Source: Chloroflexota bacterium
GTDB lineage: Bacteria > Chloroflexota > UBA11872
Direction: 5' to 3'
DNA length: 64,000 bases
Assembly: GCA_022821645.1 (NCBI GenBank)
Contig: JAJEDE010000012.1
Span: forward strand, 1-64,000
Shown here piece after piece: positions 1 to 8,215 of the stretch; the first letter of the stretch is position 1, and each line of letters begins with the position of its first letter. The notes under the pieces are model-generated. The model was not told the DNA's origin. It made no database searches and worked only from the letters and a program-made list of their open reading frames with translations. Made by a program: the position numbers and the translations under genes.

Positions 1-45
1 GCGGCTGCGGCCGGTGCGGCTGCGGCCGGTGCGGCTGCGGCCGCC
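1..45. repeat. Three tandem 15-bp units coding an Ala/Pro linker
   Basis: The unit gcggctgcggccggt is present twice exactly (1-15, 16-30), then a third time with a changed end (31-45). On the minus strand it encodes repeats of A-A-A-A-P in the linker after the lipobox of the left-edge lipoprotein. The array may continue beyond the window. Confidence 0.8.
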
Positions 46-185
46 GGCGCGGCGGTCGCGGCTGCGGGCGCCGCGGCCGTTGAGGTGCTCTCGCTCTCAC
101 CACACGCGGCCAACACGACCGCCGACGTTGCGCCAATCCCCATACCGGCGACAAAGCGCCGACGGGTCAGGGCTGGAATATGCAT
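1..185 (-). CDS. Tat-exported lipoprotein, probable ABC transporter solute-binding protein (5' end only)
   Basis: The reading frame starts at 185 and leaves the window at base 1 with no stop, so only about 61 residues are visible. The N-terminus begins MHIPALTRRRFVAGMG, a twin-arginine signal (TRRRFVAG), followed by a hydrophobic stretch and a lipobox LAAC. After the Cys comes ESESTST and then an Ala/Pro-rich tail. This build (Tat motif, lipobox, low-complexity linker) is typical of Chloroflexota extracellular solute-binding proteins, and the gene at the right edge has the same design. A good ribosome-binding site, GGAGGAGAAGG, lies just upstream. The substrate cannot be told. A decayed copy of the same 5' end lies at 486-743. 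Confidence 0.75.
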   Translation of the reverse strand, partial: MHIPALTRRRFVAGMGIGATSAVVLAACGESESTSTAAAPAAATAAPAAAAAPAAAAPAAA

Positions 186-485
186 ACCCTTCTCCTCCGC
201 CCCCGCCAGACGTGGTCCCCTGGGGGCCTAGCTGACCTTACGCAACCTCTGGGTTGTCCTGTGCACGTTACACAGCCCAAGAGCACGCAGGGGCCAGCGA
301 CATTCGCTCGCGTACGGTGCGATATCCGACATAGCCGTGTCAAGTGAATCTTCGCCCACACTCGGTGGGCCCAGCCGGCCACGCCGACCTCGTCGCTGGC
401 GACAGGTTTGGACGTAGCTTTCTCGAAGCGCTGTCCTCCCGGTCGTCAACCGCCTGAGGACCGGCGTCGGGTACGTCCCGCTGCC
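186..485. other. Intergenic stretch without a supported gene
   Basis: I see no credible gene here. The first roughly 100 bases (186-300) resemble 744-860, the region upstream of the decayed lipoprotein copy, sharing the ribosome-binding site and the stretch around ccagacgtggtccc. Gene start and upstream region were therefore duplicated together. A promoter for the left-edge lipoprotein is probably in this interval. Confidence 0.5.
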
Positions 486-743
486 TCACCGTCGCTGGCG
501 CAGCCCCGCAGCGCTGCTAACGCTGCCGGGCTGCCGTCGCCAGGGGTAGACCGGCGAGGCCACTTGCGGTGGGTCGCCGTCGTAGGTTGAAGGGTGTCGC
601 ACGCCCCATTCCTGAGCCGCCTGCAGGGACTCGGCCGTTGTGGTGCTCTCGCTCTCACCACCCGCGGCCGGCACAACGGCCGCCGTTGCGCTAATCCCCA
701 TACCGGCGACAAAGCGCCGACGGGTCAAGGCTGGAATGTCCAT
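486..743 (-). pseudogene. Decayed copy of the Tat lipoprotein 5' end
   Basis: The frame starts MDIPALTRRRFVAGMGISAT, nearly identical to the left-edge gene, and keeps ESESTTT after the signal. The lipobox Cys is gone (PAAGG in place of LAACG). After about 40 residues the similarity stops, and an unrelated tail runs to a stop at 486, giving 85 residues where a solute-binding protein has 400 or more. The likely history is tandem duplication of the start of the gene followed by decay. It could still make a small exported peptide, but nothing supports a function. Confidence 0.7.
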
Positions 744-939
744 AGCCTTCTCCTTCACCCCCGCCAGACGTGGTCCCCCGGGGGCCTGGCTGACCTCACG
801 CCTGGATGCCCCGTGCGGACGACACAGCCCAACGACAGGCAAGGTCCAACGGCTTTCGCTTAGGCGCCGTCTACCAATAGGCCCTGAAATGCCAGGTGAG
901 CGTTCGTTTCGCTCGCGGGACGGGCCCTGCGCTGCCTAG

Positions 940-1176
940 CTAGTCGATGGCGATGCGCTCGGATGTGCTGCTGGAATTGTCGTCGTCATCTTCGTCAACA
1001 GCCTGGATCCCGGCGTCCAGGACCTCTCGCAAGCTAATGAGAGCTTCCCGAACGGCGCCGCGCATGTGGCCGCCGGCCTTGCCCACACCAACACGCGGCC
1101 GATCGATTTCGATCGTGATGCGAATTGGACCGGCATGAACGTGACCGCCGGCGCCACCCTTTTCCTCAGACGTCAT
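940..1176 (-). CDS. Small acidic-tailed protein of unknown function
   Basis: A 78-residue frame opens MTSEEKGGAGGHVHAG, has an amphipathic centre (REALISLREVLDAG) and ends in a very acidic tail (DEDDDD) followed by Ser/Thr. The sequence GAGGAA sits about 8 bases upstream of the ATG, which supports translation. It lies 150 bases downstream of, and on the same strand as, the XRE/zinc-ribbon regulator, so the two may be co-transcribed. No signal peptide or membrane helix is seen. I do not recognise the family. Confidence 0.5.
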   Translation of the reverse strand: MTSEEKGGAGGHVHAGPIRITIEIDRPRVGVGKAGGHMRGAVREALISLREVLDAGIQAVDEDDDDNSSSTSERIAID

Positions 1177-1326
1177 TCCGGTTCCTCGGGTTCAGCGAAT
1201 AGGAAATTCCAGTATATCCGGGTCACGCCGGCGTCGAGCCACTTGGTCCGGAAGGGTGGCTCGCTGTTCGGCGAGCGCGGTTCCACCGCCGGTGGGATGG
1301 CCGCGGCTCTAGACCTGAGGCGTTGG

Positions 1327-1797
1327 TTACGGCGACGACAGGTTCCGGAACGCGCGACCGCATTGCGTGCAGAAGTTCGCCAGCGAGTCATTGATCCGGC
1401 CGCATGCGTCGCATTCCACACTCGTGGGCAGGCGTGTCCCGCAGTTCGAGCAATAGTTCGCATCGTCCGGATTGAGGTGGCCGCAAGACTGACACGCCCG
1501 TCGCCAGCGACCACCGACAGTGGCCGTGCCCAGGCGTGATTGAGCGCCGTCACGCGCCGTGGTGAGCTGTCGCGCGTCCAGGTCCAGGGTCTGGGCCAGG
1601 GCCTGGATGTCATCCTCCGGCACGAAGGTGATCTTGCCCGTCTCAACATCACTGAGCCACGGCCGATCGCGGCCAATAGCCTTCGCTACCTCTGCTTGAG
1701 TGAGACCGTGCAGCCGACGCGCGGTGAATATCAGACCGCCAAACGTCCCGCGATCGATATCGTTGAATGCGCGCTTCTGTAGCTTGCGACGGGCCAT
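1327..1797 (-). CDS. XRE-family HTH protein with C-terminal double zinc ribbon
   Basis: The protein has 156 residues from the start MARRKLQKRAFND; an in-frame start further upstream exists, but the basic, conserved-looking sequence begins here. Residues about 20-75 form a Cro/C1-type helix-turn-helix (TARRLHGLTQAEVAKAIGR, then WLSDVETGK). Residues about 100-150 carry two CxxC...CxxC zinc ribbons, CQSCGHLNPDDANYCSNC and CDACGRINDSLANFCTQC. The protein is probably a DNA-binding regulator whose zinc ribbons bind a partner or nucleic acid. Zinc ribbons recur in the membrane protein cluster 2-7 kb away, but a functional link is only a guess. Confidence 0.8.
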   Translation of the reverse strand: MARRKLQKRAFNDIDRGTFGGLIFTARRLHGLTQAEVAKAIGRDRPWLSDVETGKITFVPEDDIQALAQTLDLDARQLTTARDGAQSRLGTATVGGRWRRACQSCGHLNPDDANYCSNCGTRLPTSVECDACGRINDSLANFCTQCGRAFRNLSSP

Positions 1798-1987
1798 TGG
1801 CGACCGATCAACTGCCCGCAAACCCTGCGGCGACCCTAGCATGACGCACGCATCGAGACTCGGCAATTTCGCAACAAACGTCCGTCTGTCGGCGCGGTGT
1901 ATCTGATATCCGCCTGCTGGTATTCAGGATTGTCGCGACATTACCGATGCCGCGGCGATTGGCGGCCCAGTCGCCGCGGCCACTCCG

Positions 1988-2401
1988 CTAAGGAACCGTG
2001 ATCTCCTCCCCAACACTCAGGGAGTCGGGGTTCACGATGCGGTTGGCTTCCACCAGGTCGTCCACCGTCACGTTGAACCGGGCGGCGATGCCCGAGAGCG
2101 TATCGCCGGGCTGAACAACGTAGACGGTCGCGGTTGGTGTCGGCGTGGGCCTCGGGATCGGCGTCTCCGTGGGGGTGGGTTCCGGCGTGGGGGTCGCGAT
2201 TACGGGTTCAAACGCAGCGTTGGGAGAGTCGGGGGTTGGCGAAATCGCTGTGGCGGGGGTCGGCGTGGTTGCGACGGCGGACGATTCGTCGTCACGCGGC
2301 CGAAGCAGTACCACCCAGAGCAGAAAGACAATGAATGCGACCACCAGCAGGCCGGCCAGCAACTCGCCGCCGCGGGCGAAGGTGCTCTCGGAATCTTGCA
2401 T
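1988..2401 (-). CDS. Membrane-anchored LysM-domain protein
   Basis: The protein has 137 residues: a short cytoplasmic N-terminus, one membrane helix at about residues 14-34 (LLAGLLVVAFIVFLLWVVLL), a long Thr/Pro-rich linker (about 45-90) and one C-terminal LysM domain (about 92-137) starting YVVQPGDTLSGIAARFNV and ending GEEITVP. LysM domains bind peptidoglycan or related glycans, so the protein probably holds the membrane to an outer polysaccharide. It starts 17 bases after the UDP-glucose dehydrogenase stop on the same strand, which suggests an operon and possibly a link to surface polysaccharide. Confidence 0.85.
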   Translation of the reverse strand: MQDSESTFARGGELLAGLLVVAFIVFLLWVVLLRPRDDESSAVATTPTPATAISPTPDSPNAAFEPVIATPTPEPTPTETPIPRPTPTPTATVYVVQPGDTLSGIAARFNVTVDDLVEANRIVNPDSLSVGEEITVP

Positions 2402-2418
2402 GGGCGCGCCCGCTTCGC

Positions 2419-3759
2419 CTACTCGGCCAGCAGCTGAGCTGCGTGACTCTCGGCGGCCTGCGCATGCCGGCCCATACCGAAATAGCGGAAGCCAAGTTCA
2501 TGCATACGCGACGGATCGTACAGATTGCGGCCGTCGACCAGCACGTCCCCGCGCATGGCCGCTCGCACCGCCGCCCAGTCAAGTTCGCGAAACTCGTTCC
2601 ACTCGGTAGCCAGCACAATCGCGTCTGCGCCGGTCGCGGCCTCGACGGCCGAGGCCTCAAATGCCACCGAGCGGCCCAGCACCGCCCGCGCCTTGGCGGT
2701 TGCGACCGGGTCGTACGCGCGAACGCTCGCGCCCTCGCCCGCCAGCAGATGCGCGATCTCGATCGCCGGTGCGTCCCGCACATCGTCGGTATTCGGCTTG
2801 AACGATAGGCCCAGCAGGGCTACCTCGCGCCCACGCAGGCCGCCAAGCGCTTCGCGCAGCTTGCGAACGGCCGACCGCCGGGCGTCGCGGTTGATCTCAA
2901 TCACGGCGCGCAGCAACTGCGGGTGGGCGCCGTGTACCGACCCCATGTGTTCGAGCGCGCGCACGTCTTTCGGGAAACAGCTGCCGCCCCACCCGAGGCC
3001 AGCGTTCAGGTAGGCCGGACCGACGCGCGCGTCAAGACCCATGCCGTGCGCCACCACCTCCACGTCCGCGTCCAGCGCCTCGCAGATCGCCGCAATTTCA
3101 TTGATGAACGAAATCCGCGTGGCCAGGAAAGCATTTGAGGCGTACTTGATCATTTCGGCCGTGCGCAGGTCGGTCACGATCACCGGACAGTCGAACGATC
3201 GATACAGCTCGGCCACGCGCTCGGCCGCCTCGCCGTCAGACGAACCAATCACCACCCGGTCCGGATGCAGGAAGTCCTGAACCGCCGTGCCTTCTCGCTG
3301 AAATTCCGGATTGGATACCACCGGGAACCGGGCGCCGTCCGCCCGATGTTCGTGAATGATCCGCGAAATCAGGTCGCTGGTGCCTATCGGAACCGTGCTC
3401 TTGGTCACGATCAACGCACCCTCCGACAGAACGGGCGCCAGCGCCACCGCGGCGCTGTCCACGGCCAGCAGGCTGGCCTCGCCGGCCGCGCCCGTGGGCG
3501 TATCCACCGCGATAAACACAAACTCTCGATGGGGAACCGCAACGGAATAGTCGGTGGTAAACGTCAGCCGTCCGGCGGCGACATTGCGGGCAACCAGCGA
3601 CTCGAGCCCCGGTTCATAGATCGGCACTCGCCCCGCGTGCAGCCCGGCGATCTTCGCCTCGTCGATATCCAGGCACGCCACGTCGTGCCCCAGGTCGGCG
3701 AAGCACGCGCCCACCGAGAGCCCCACATAGCCGGTTCCGACAATGCAGATCGCGCTCAT
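2419..3759 (-). CDS. ugd: UDP-glucose 6-dehydrogenase
   Basis: This enzyme oxidises UDP-glucose twice with NAD+ to UDP-glucuronate, a precursor for surface polysaccharides. The 446 residues match the family length. The N-terminus is the NAD-binding Rossmann motif ICIVGTGYVGLSVG. The catalytic Cys is in GWGGSCFPKDVRAL, and the C-terminal UDP-binding domain contains LGLSFKPNTDDVRDAP. Start, length and motifs are all as expected. It is followed by the LysM gene. A UDP-mannose or UDP-GlcNAc dehydrogenase is a less likely alternative, since FKPNTDD is typical of the glucose enzymes. Confidence 0.93.
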   Translation of the reverse strand: MSAICIVGTGYVGLSVGACFADLGHDVACLDIDEAKIAGLHAGRVPIYEPGLESLVARNVAAGRLTFTTDYSVAVPHREFVFIAVDTPTGAAGEASLLAVDSAAVALAPVLSEGALIVTKSTVPIGTSDLISRIIHEHRADGARFPVVSNPEFQREGTAVQDFLHPDRVVIGSSDGEAAERVAELYRSFDCPVIVTDLRTAEMIKYASNAFLATRISFINEIAAICEALDADVEVVAHGMGLDARVGPAYLNAGLGWGGSCFPKDVRALEHMGSVHGAHPQLLRAVIEINRDARRSAVRKLREALGGLRGREVALLGLSFKPNTDDVRDAPAIEIAHLLAGEGASVRAYDPVATAKARAVLGRSVAFEASAVEAATGADAIVLATEWNEFRELDWAAVRAAMRGDVLVDGRNLYDPSRMHELGFRYFGMGRHAQAAESHAAQLLAE

Positions 3760-3857
3760 GGACCGATCATCGCACGCGGCGTCCAGCGCGCGGGACTATC
3801 TCCCGCACTGGCCTTCGGTCAGACAGCCAAGCCGCCGCAATCTGGAGTCGGGCGCCA

Positions 3858-4757
3858 CTAGGGTCGTTCGTTCGCACAGTTCTGGCAATACCGCATCGCG
3901 GTCGGGTTCATGACCTCGCACGACGCGCACTGCCACTGCGCGGATGGTACTCGCATGGGAGCAATTGCCCGGCGTTCCCGCCGGGGCCTGGACTGCGCCA
4001 CGGCGCGTGCCATCGCATCCTGCATCGCGTTGATCCGGAACATGATGCGAATCATCATGGCGGCGGCCACGGCAAGCGCAATTGCGGAGGCTAATTCGAG
4101 GAGTCCGGCGAGCAACAGATCACCCACGGCTTCGTCGGCGTTGTTCCAATTCTCCCCAAGCACCGCGGTCGAAAGACCAGTCGTAGCCCAGGCCGTGAGG
4201 TATGCCACCCACCACACCGAGACGCCGTCCCACACCGGCGCAGTCGATCCATCGGCAGCGGGCATGCTGCTGGCGACCCAGTGACGTCGGATCAGAATCA
4301 AGGGTATGGCAAGGCTGGCCGCCGCCGCCGCGAACAGGGTGACCTGGGACGCGGTGGCATTTGGAAAAGCCTGTAAAACAACAAAATAGGCCACGACCAA
4401 CACAGGGAACATCACGAATAACGGGACGGCGGCGCAGCCCCACGGCCGGTGATCATCAGGAACGCGCAGCGCCTCCAGAATGGCCGTCGACCGAGCAAAC
4501 CAGAACAGGAAGGCAATGCCGGCCATGGCCATTCCAAGCCCTCCGAATGCGCCAATCGCAGCCGCCACGTCGTCCCAGGGACGAATTGAGCGCACCATTG
4601 AACCGTAGGCGCCTATCCCCTGACTCGCCAATGTCGCGCCCAAGACGACGTGGCTTAGGCCCAGAACGACCAAAGGGGATCCATACAGGACCGTGCTGAG
4701 AAAGATGAGAACGCTGGCCGCCAACGCACGACGACGATTTGCGCCACCCGTGGGCAT
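3858..4757 (-). CDS. DUF4328-like six-helix membrane protein with RanBP2-type zinc finger, copy 1
   Basis: I chose the start MPTGGANRRRALAAS because the paralogs begin with a similar NRRR(A/T)L element. The 299 residues contain about six membrane helices. Between helices is the DUF4328-like pattern FWFARSTAILEALRVP, later RRHW and WWVAYL. The last helix runs into a conserved RIMFRINAMQ. The C-terminal 25 residues fit the RanBP2-type consensus W-x-C-x2-C-x3-N-x6-C-x2-C (WQCASCEVMNPTAMRYCQNC). It is the last of four paralogs in tandem on the minus strand. The function is unknown; the finger should face the cytoplasm and could bind RNA or a protein. The DUF4328 assignment is from memory of the motif. 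Confidence 0.7.
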   Translation of the reverse strand: MPTGGANRRRALAASVLIFLSTVLYGSPLVVLGLSHVVLGATLASQGIGAYGSMVRSIRPWDDVAAAIGAFGGLGMAMAGIAFLFWFARSTAILEALRVPDDHRPWGCAAVPLFVMFPVLVVAYFVVLQAFPNATASQVTLFAAAAASLAIPLILIRRHWVASSMPAADGSTAPVWDGVSVWWVAYLTAWATTGLSTAVLGENWNNADEAVGDLLLAGLLELASAIALAVAAAMMIRIMFRINAMQDAMARAVAQSRPRRERRAIAPMRVPSAQWQCASCEVMNPTAMRYCQNCANERP

Positions 4758-4933
4758 CAGCGACCGCTCAGCCCGGACGTCGCTCGGGTAACCGGACGCA
4801 CCCTGGCTCTTGGGCGAGGCGCCCGGCACACGTGCGGGGCGGAGCCAAAAGCTTGGGACTCCATACTTGCGACCGGGATTCCGCGGCTAGTTCCCAAAGC
4901 TCACCATTAGGGATGGACGCGAAGCAAGTACAG

Positions 4934-5842
4934 CTACCCCCGTTCCCGCGCGCAGTTCCGGCAGAACCGAAGGGCGGTCGGGTTCATGACGTCGCACGAC
5001 TCACACTGCCACTGCGCGGCGGCGCGCGCCTCATTGGGCGCCCCTCGGCGCTCCAACCTCGGCCTTGGCTCCGGCAGTTCACGCGCCAGCCCGTCCTGCA
5101 TCGCGTTGATGCGAAACATGATGCGAATGATGAAGACGGACGCAACAAGCAGAGCAACCGCCATGGATATCTCAAGGAAGCCCGCAGCCAGCATTTGGAT
5201 ACCGCGCTCAGCGAACCGGGAGTAATCCCACCTTTGGGCCAACACAGTCATGATTAGCCCCTGGATGATCCAGGCGCCGCCGAAGGCCGCCCACCAGACC
5301 AGAACCCCAGTCCAGACTGGCGGCGCCAGAGCCGTGGAAACGCGCACGCTGCTGGCTATCCAGAGGCGTCGGATGACCACCAGGGGCCCGGCCAGGCTCG
5401 CGGTGGCCGCTACGAAGAGCGCAACGTGGGTCGCGGTGGCACTCGGGTAAGCCGACCGGACAACAAAGAAAGCCACAATCAGGGCCGGGAAGAGCACCAG
5501 ATACCCCACGTCGGCGTTTCCCGACTGCGGTCGAGCGTCCTGAACCGGCAGCGCCTCGACGTTCGTCCAGGACCGGGTCAGCCAAAGAAAGAAGGTGACG
5601 CCGGCGAAAGCCATAGCGAGCGCGCCAATGGCCACGACCGGAAACGTCATGTCCTGCCCGGCGGGCATCGACCATACCGCTGCCTCGTAGGCATCGATTT
5701 CTTGACTCACCAGCATCGCGCCCAACGTGGCGCGGCTCAGACCGGAAGCAAGCAGCGCCAGCCCGAACAGGGCGGCGCTTAGCGTAATCAGCGCGCTCGT
5801 AACAAGAGTGCGACGTCGGTTGGGCCGATAGACACGCGTCAT
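4934..5842 (-). CDS. DUF4328-like membrane protein with RanBP2-type zinc finger, copy 2
   Basis: The 302 residues are closely similar to copy 1: the start MTRVYRPNRRRTLVTSALIT, about six membrane helices, the element LTRSWTNVEALPV, the juxtamembrane RIMFRINAMQDGLAREL and the C-terminal finger WQCESCDVMNPTALRFCRNC. All four zinc ligands and the Trp and Asn of the RanBP2-type consensus are present. About 175 bases separate it from copy 1 and 280 from the decayed tail of copy 3. The paralogs are diverged enough to be old duplicates under selection. No known partner gene is interleaved. Confidence 0.75.
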   Translation of the reverse strand: MTRVYRPNRRRTLVTSALITLSAALFGLALLASGLSRATLGAMLVSQEIDAYEAAVWSMPAGQDMTFPVVAIGALAMAFAGVTFFLWLTRSWTNVEALPVQDARPQSGNADVGYLVLFPALIVAFFVVRSAYPSATATHVALFVAATASLAGPLVVIRRLWIASSVRVSTALAPPVWTGVLVWWAAFGGAWIIQGLIMTVLAQRWDYSRFAERGIQMLAAGFLEISMAVALLVASVFIIRIMFRINAMQDGLARELPEPRPRLERRGAPNEARAAAQWQCESCDVMNPTALRFCRNCARERG

Positions 5843-6122
5843 CGTCCGCCCTGTCCGACTCGACGTCGAAGCAACGCTCGCTGGTTCGCAGAGTGACGTC
5901 GTGTGCTGGGCAGCTTCAACCTGGCACAGTTGCAGGCATCTCGAAGTTTGAACCAGGACTCCGCCAAGTAATCGTTGGCTTGCTTGCCAGGGACGAAGGC
6001 GGTCGCACAGAACCTAGCCACCTCGGTGGCATCCGTACCAACCTCCTGATGGGGCTTAAGAATCCGCATTTCACGACCAGCCCTTCGCCACCCGGTCTGA
6101 CAGACCACAAGAGCCTGCGCAC

Positions 6123-6233
6123 TCAGCAGGGTTCGCTCGCACCGTTCTGGCAATACCGCATCGCGGTCGGGTTCATGACGTCGCACGACTCGCACTGCCA
6201 CGGCGCGGCAACGCGAATCTCATGTGACGCCCC
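6123..6233 (-). pseudogene. Orphaned, decaying zinc-finger tail of copy 3
   Basis: In frame after the TGA of copy 3 the sequence reads GASHEIRVAAPWQCESCDVM and then NPTAMRYCQNGASEPC before a second stop at 6123. It is clearly the RanBP2-type finger of the family, but the last ligand Cys has become Gly (CQNG for CQNC). Loss of a zinc ligand together with the upstream stop indicates relaxed selection on the tail. Confidence 0.75.
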
Positions 6234-7043
6234 TCAGCGCTCCAACTTCGGCGCTGGCATCGGCAGTTTACGCGCCAGCCCGTCCTGCATGGCGTTGATA
6301 CGAAGTACGGTGCGAACGAAGAAGATGGCCGCTATCGCAAGGGCGGTGGCCGCAGCTAATTCGAAGAAGCCGCGCACCATCAAATAGCTCGCTGCCGTTG
6401 CATTGTCGGCCCACCTTCCAGCGTCGGTCGAACTGGGCTCGGGTAGTGAGGAATAGAAGGCCACGGCCATCCAACCAGCGAGGTAGGCCACCCACCAGAC
6501 CATGAGGCCGCCCCAAACACGCGGCAGCGTTTCAGTAGAGTCCCGCGCGCTACTGCCGACCCAAAGGCGGCGAAACACACCCAAGGGCAGGGTCAGGCTC
6601 AAGGTCGCCGCCACTGCCAGAACCACATAGAGGGCAACAGCCTGCGGATGGGTCAGATGCAGCCAGGCGGACGCCCAAACAAGCGCGGGGAAAAGCAGAA
6701 ACAGCGGAGTGATCAAGAAGCCTGATGGCAGGTGGGCGTCGGGTACTGGCAGCGCACGAAGGTTCGCCATCGAGCGAGCAAGCCAAAACGTCAATGCGAT
6801 ACCGGCGAGCGACTTGGCGAGTATCCCGATGCCTGCGACCAAAACTAGCTGTTCTTCCCATGTGCGCACTGACTGCGCCAATGCGTTATGCGTGTCGATT
6901 TGCTGATTCGCCAACATGAAGGCCAACGTGACATTGGTCAGCCCGGAGATCAGCCAGAAGAGCCCGAGCAGCGACGTGCCTAAGCCGACCAGTGCATAGA
7001 TGACAAGAGCGCGACGTCGGTTCGAACGATACGCGCACTTCAA
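6234..7043 (-). CDS. DUF4328-like membrane protein, copy 3, cut before its zinc finger
   Basis: The 269 residues start MKCAYRSNRRRALVIYALV and contain the same six-helix domain with LARSMANLRALPVPDAH and the juxtamembrane TVLRINAMQDGLARKLP. The frame ends KLER and then TGA at 6236-6234. In copy 2 the matching position is Arg (RLERRGAP), so a CGA-to-TGA change explains the stop. The zinc-finger region still follows in the same frame (6123-6233). The gene therefore makes a fingerless membrane protein, or is an early pseudogene. I rejected reading this TGA as selenocysteine. Confidence 0.65.
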   Translation of the reverse strand: MKCAYRSNRRRALVIYALVGLGTSLLGLFWLISGLTNVTLAFMLANQQIDTHNALAQSVRTWEEQLVLVAGIGILAKSLAGIALTFWLARSMANLRALPVPDAHLPSGFLITPLFLLFPALVWASAWLHLTHPQAVALYVVLAVAATLSLTLPLGVFRRLWVGSSARDSTETLPRVWGGLMVWWVAYLAGWMAVAFYSSLPEPSSTDAGRWADNATAASYLMVRGFFELAAATALAIAAIFFVRTVLRINAMQDGLARKLPMPAPKLER

Positions 7044-7213
7044 TGATCGAACAGCCGAAATGATGCTCGGGGCGACAGCCGTACTTTCGCCCTGTGGTAG
7101 AGCGCCGAGCGTGGGATCAACGCGTCACCAATGGACGCTGACTCCATGCCGGTGACAGTGACATTCTGTTCACCTCCGACTTTAGGCCGAGTCTACGCAA
7201 GAGTCGTCTGCAG

Positions 7214-8215
7214 CTAACGCCGTTCGGCCGCGCAGCTCTGGCAGAACCGCAGGGCGGTCGGATTCGAGTATTCGCAGAGTCGACATTGCCACCGGACGGC
7301 AGCGTGCCGCGCGGGCGGGACGACGGGCGCTGGCGGATCGGGGGAGGCTTCCGATGAGTTCACGGTCGCAACCGTTGGTTCCCCGATCTTCTCGCTGGTG
7401 TCAGGGGCAGGCGGCGTGGGAAGGGTGCGCGCCAGAAGTTCCTGCATGGCGTTGACGCGGGACATGATGCGAACGATGAGAACCGCGGCCGTTGCCAGCG
7501 AGACTCCGGCAACCAGTTCAAACACCCCGTTGGCCAGCGCCAACATCGTCCCTTCGAGGGGATGGGATACGGCGAGCCGCGACGAAATCCAGAAGACTGT
7601 GAAGGCGGCCCACCAGATCCTGACGCCCTCCCAAACAGGCCCGCGTGGGCCGTCGGGGCCGCCAAGGCCGCTCCCCGCCAGCCAAAGACGACGGACGACG
7701 TGGTAGGGCCCGACCATGCAGGCGACGACCACCGCGGTTGCAGCCAGCGGACGCGCCCAGCCGTCCAAGGCTTCGTGGACCGCGAACAGCGCTGGAAGCA
7801 GCACCACGAATGAAGCCACGGCCCAGCTTGGCCGCGCACGCACACTCGGAGTTCCAAGCGCACGCAGGTTCGCCGCGGCTTGACCAAGCCAGTGCAGGAA
7901 GGCCAACCCGGCCACGAGCATGATTCCGTACCACACACTTCGGGTCGGAATCAAAACTCTCTCGATTTCAGCCAGCGGGCCGCGCCCCCAGTCATTTACG
8001 CGGGGATAGACGTGTTGCAGCGGGAGCCAGTCGGGCGCCGCCAGCAACACCCCCGTGGCAACGTAGGCGGTGCCCCGCACAAGCATGTCGAACGTACCGA
8101 CAGCGGCGCCCACGACGATCAGTACAGACGACACGCGGGCAACGCGTCGAAGTGAGCGGTATTTCGCAGTTGGAGTCGGCGGAGCCTCATCGCGCGGCGC
8201 GCTGCTCGCCGTCAC
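7214..8215 (-). CDS. DUF4328-like membrane protein with RanBP2-type zinc finger, copy 4
   Basis: This is the most diverged and longest paralog, 333 residues. About six membrane helices include LHWLGQAAANLRALG and VVRRLWLAGSG followed by WWAAF, the clearest DUF4328-like signature of the four. After RIMSRVNAMQELLARTLP there is a Pro/Ser-rich linker of about 50 residues, then the finger WQCRLCEYSNPTALRFCQSC. The GTG start overlaps the stop of the upstream RCK fragment (GTGA at 8215-8212), so translation is probably coupled to the arsA-side genes. It leads the four-gene array. Function unknown. Confidence 0.75.
   Translation of the reverse strand: MTASSAPRDEAPPTPTAKYRSLRRVARVSSVLIVVGAAVGTFDMLVRGTAYVATGVLLAAPDWLPLQHVYPRVNDWGRGPLAEIERVLIPTRSVWYGIMLVAGLAFLHWLGQAAANLRALGTPSVRARPSWAVASFVVLLPALFAVHEALDGWARPLAATAVVVACMVGPYHVVRRLWLAGSGLGGPDGPRGPVWEGVRIWWAAFTVFWISSRLAVSHPLEGTMLALANGVFELVAGVSLATAAVLIVRIMSRVNAMQELLARTLPTPPAPDTSEKIGEPTVATVNSSEASPDPPAPVVPPARHAAVRWQCRLCEYSNPTALRFCQSCAAERR

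Noticed and set aside
14..235. Arg/Pro-rich plus-strand frame at the left edge
   Set aside because: It is the antisense of the lipoprotein start and its 15-bp repeats; the minus strand has a signal peptide and a ribosome-binding site.
6234..6236. TGA in the third DUF4328-like gene as a second selenocysteine codon
   Set aside because: The paralogs have Arg, not Cys, at this position, and the downstream finger has lost a zinc ligand. A nonsense mutation (CGA to TGA) explains it better.
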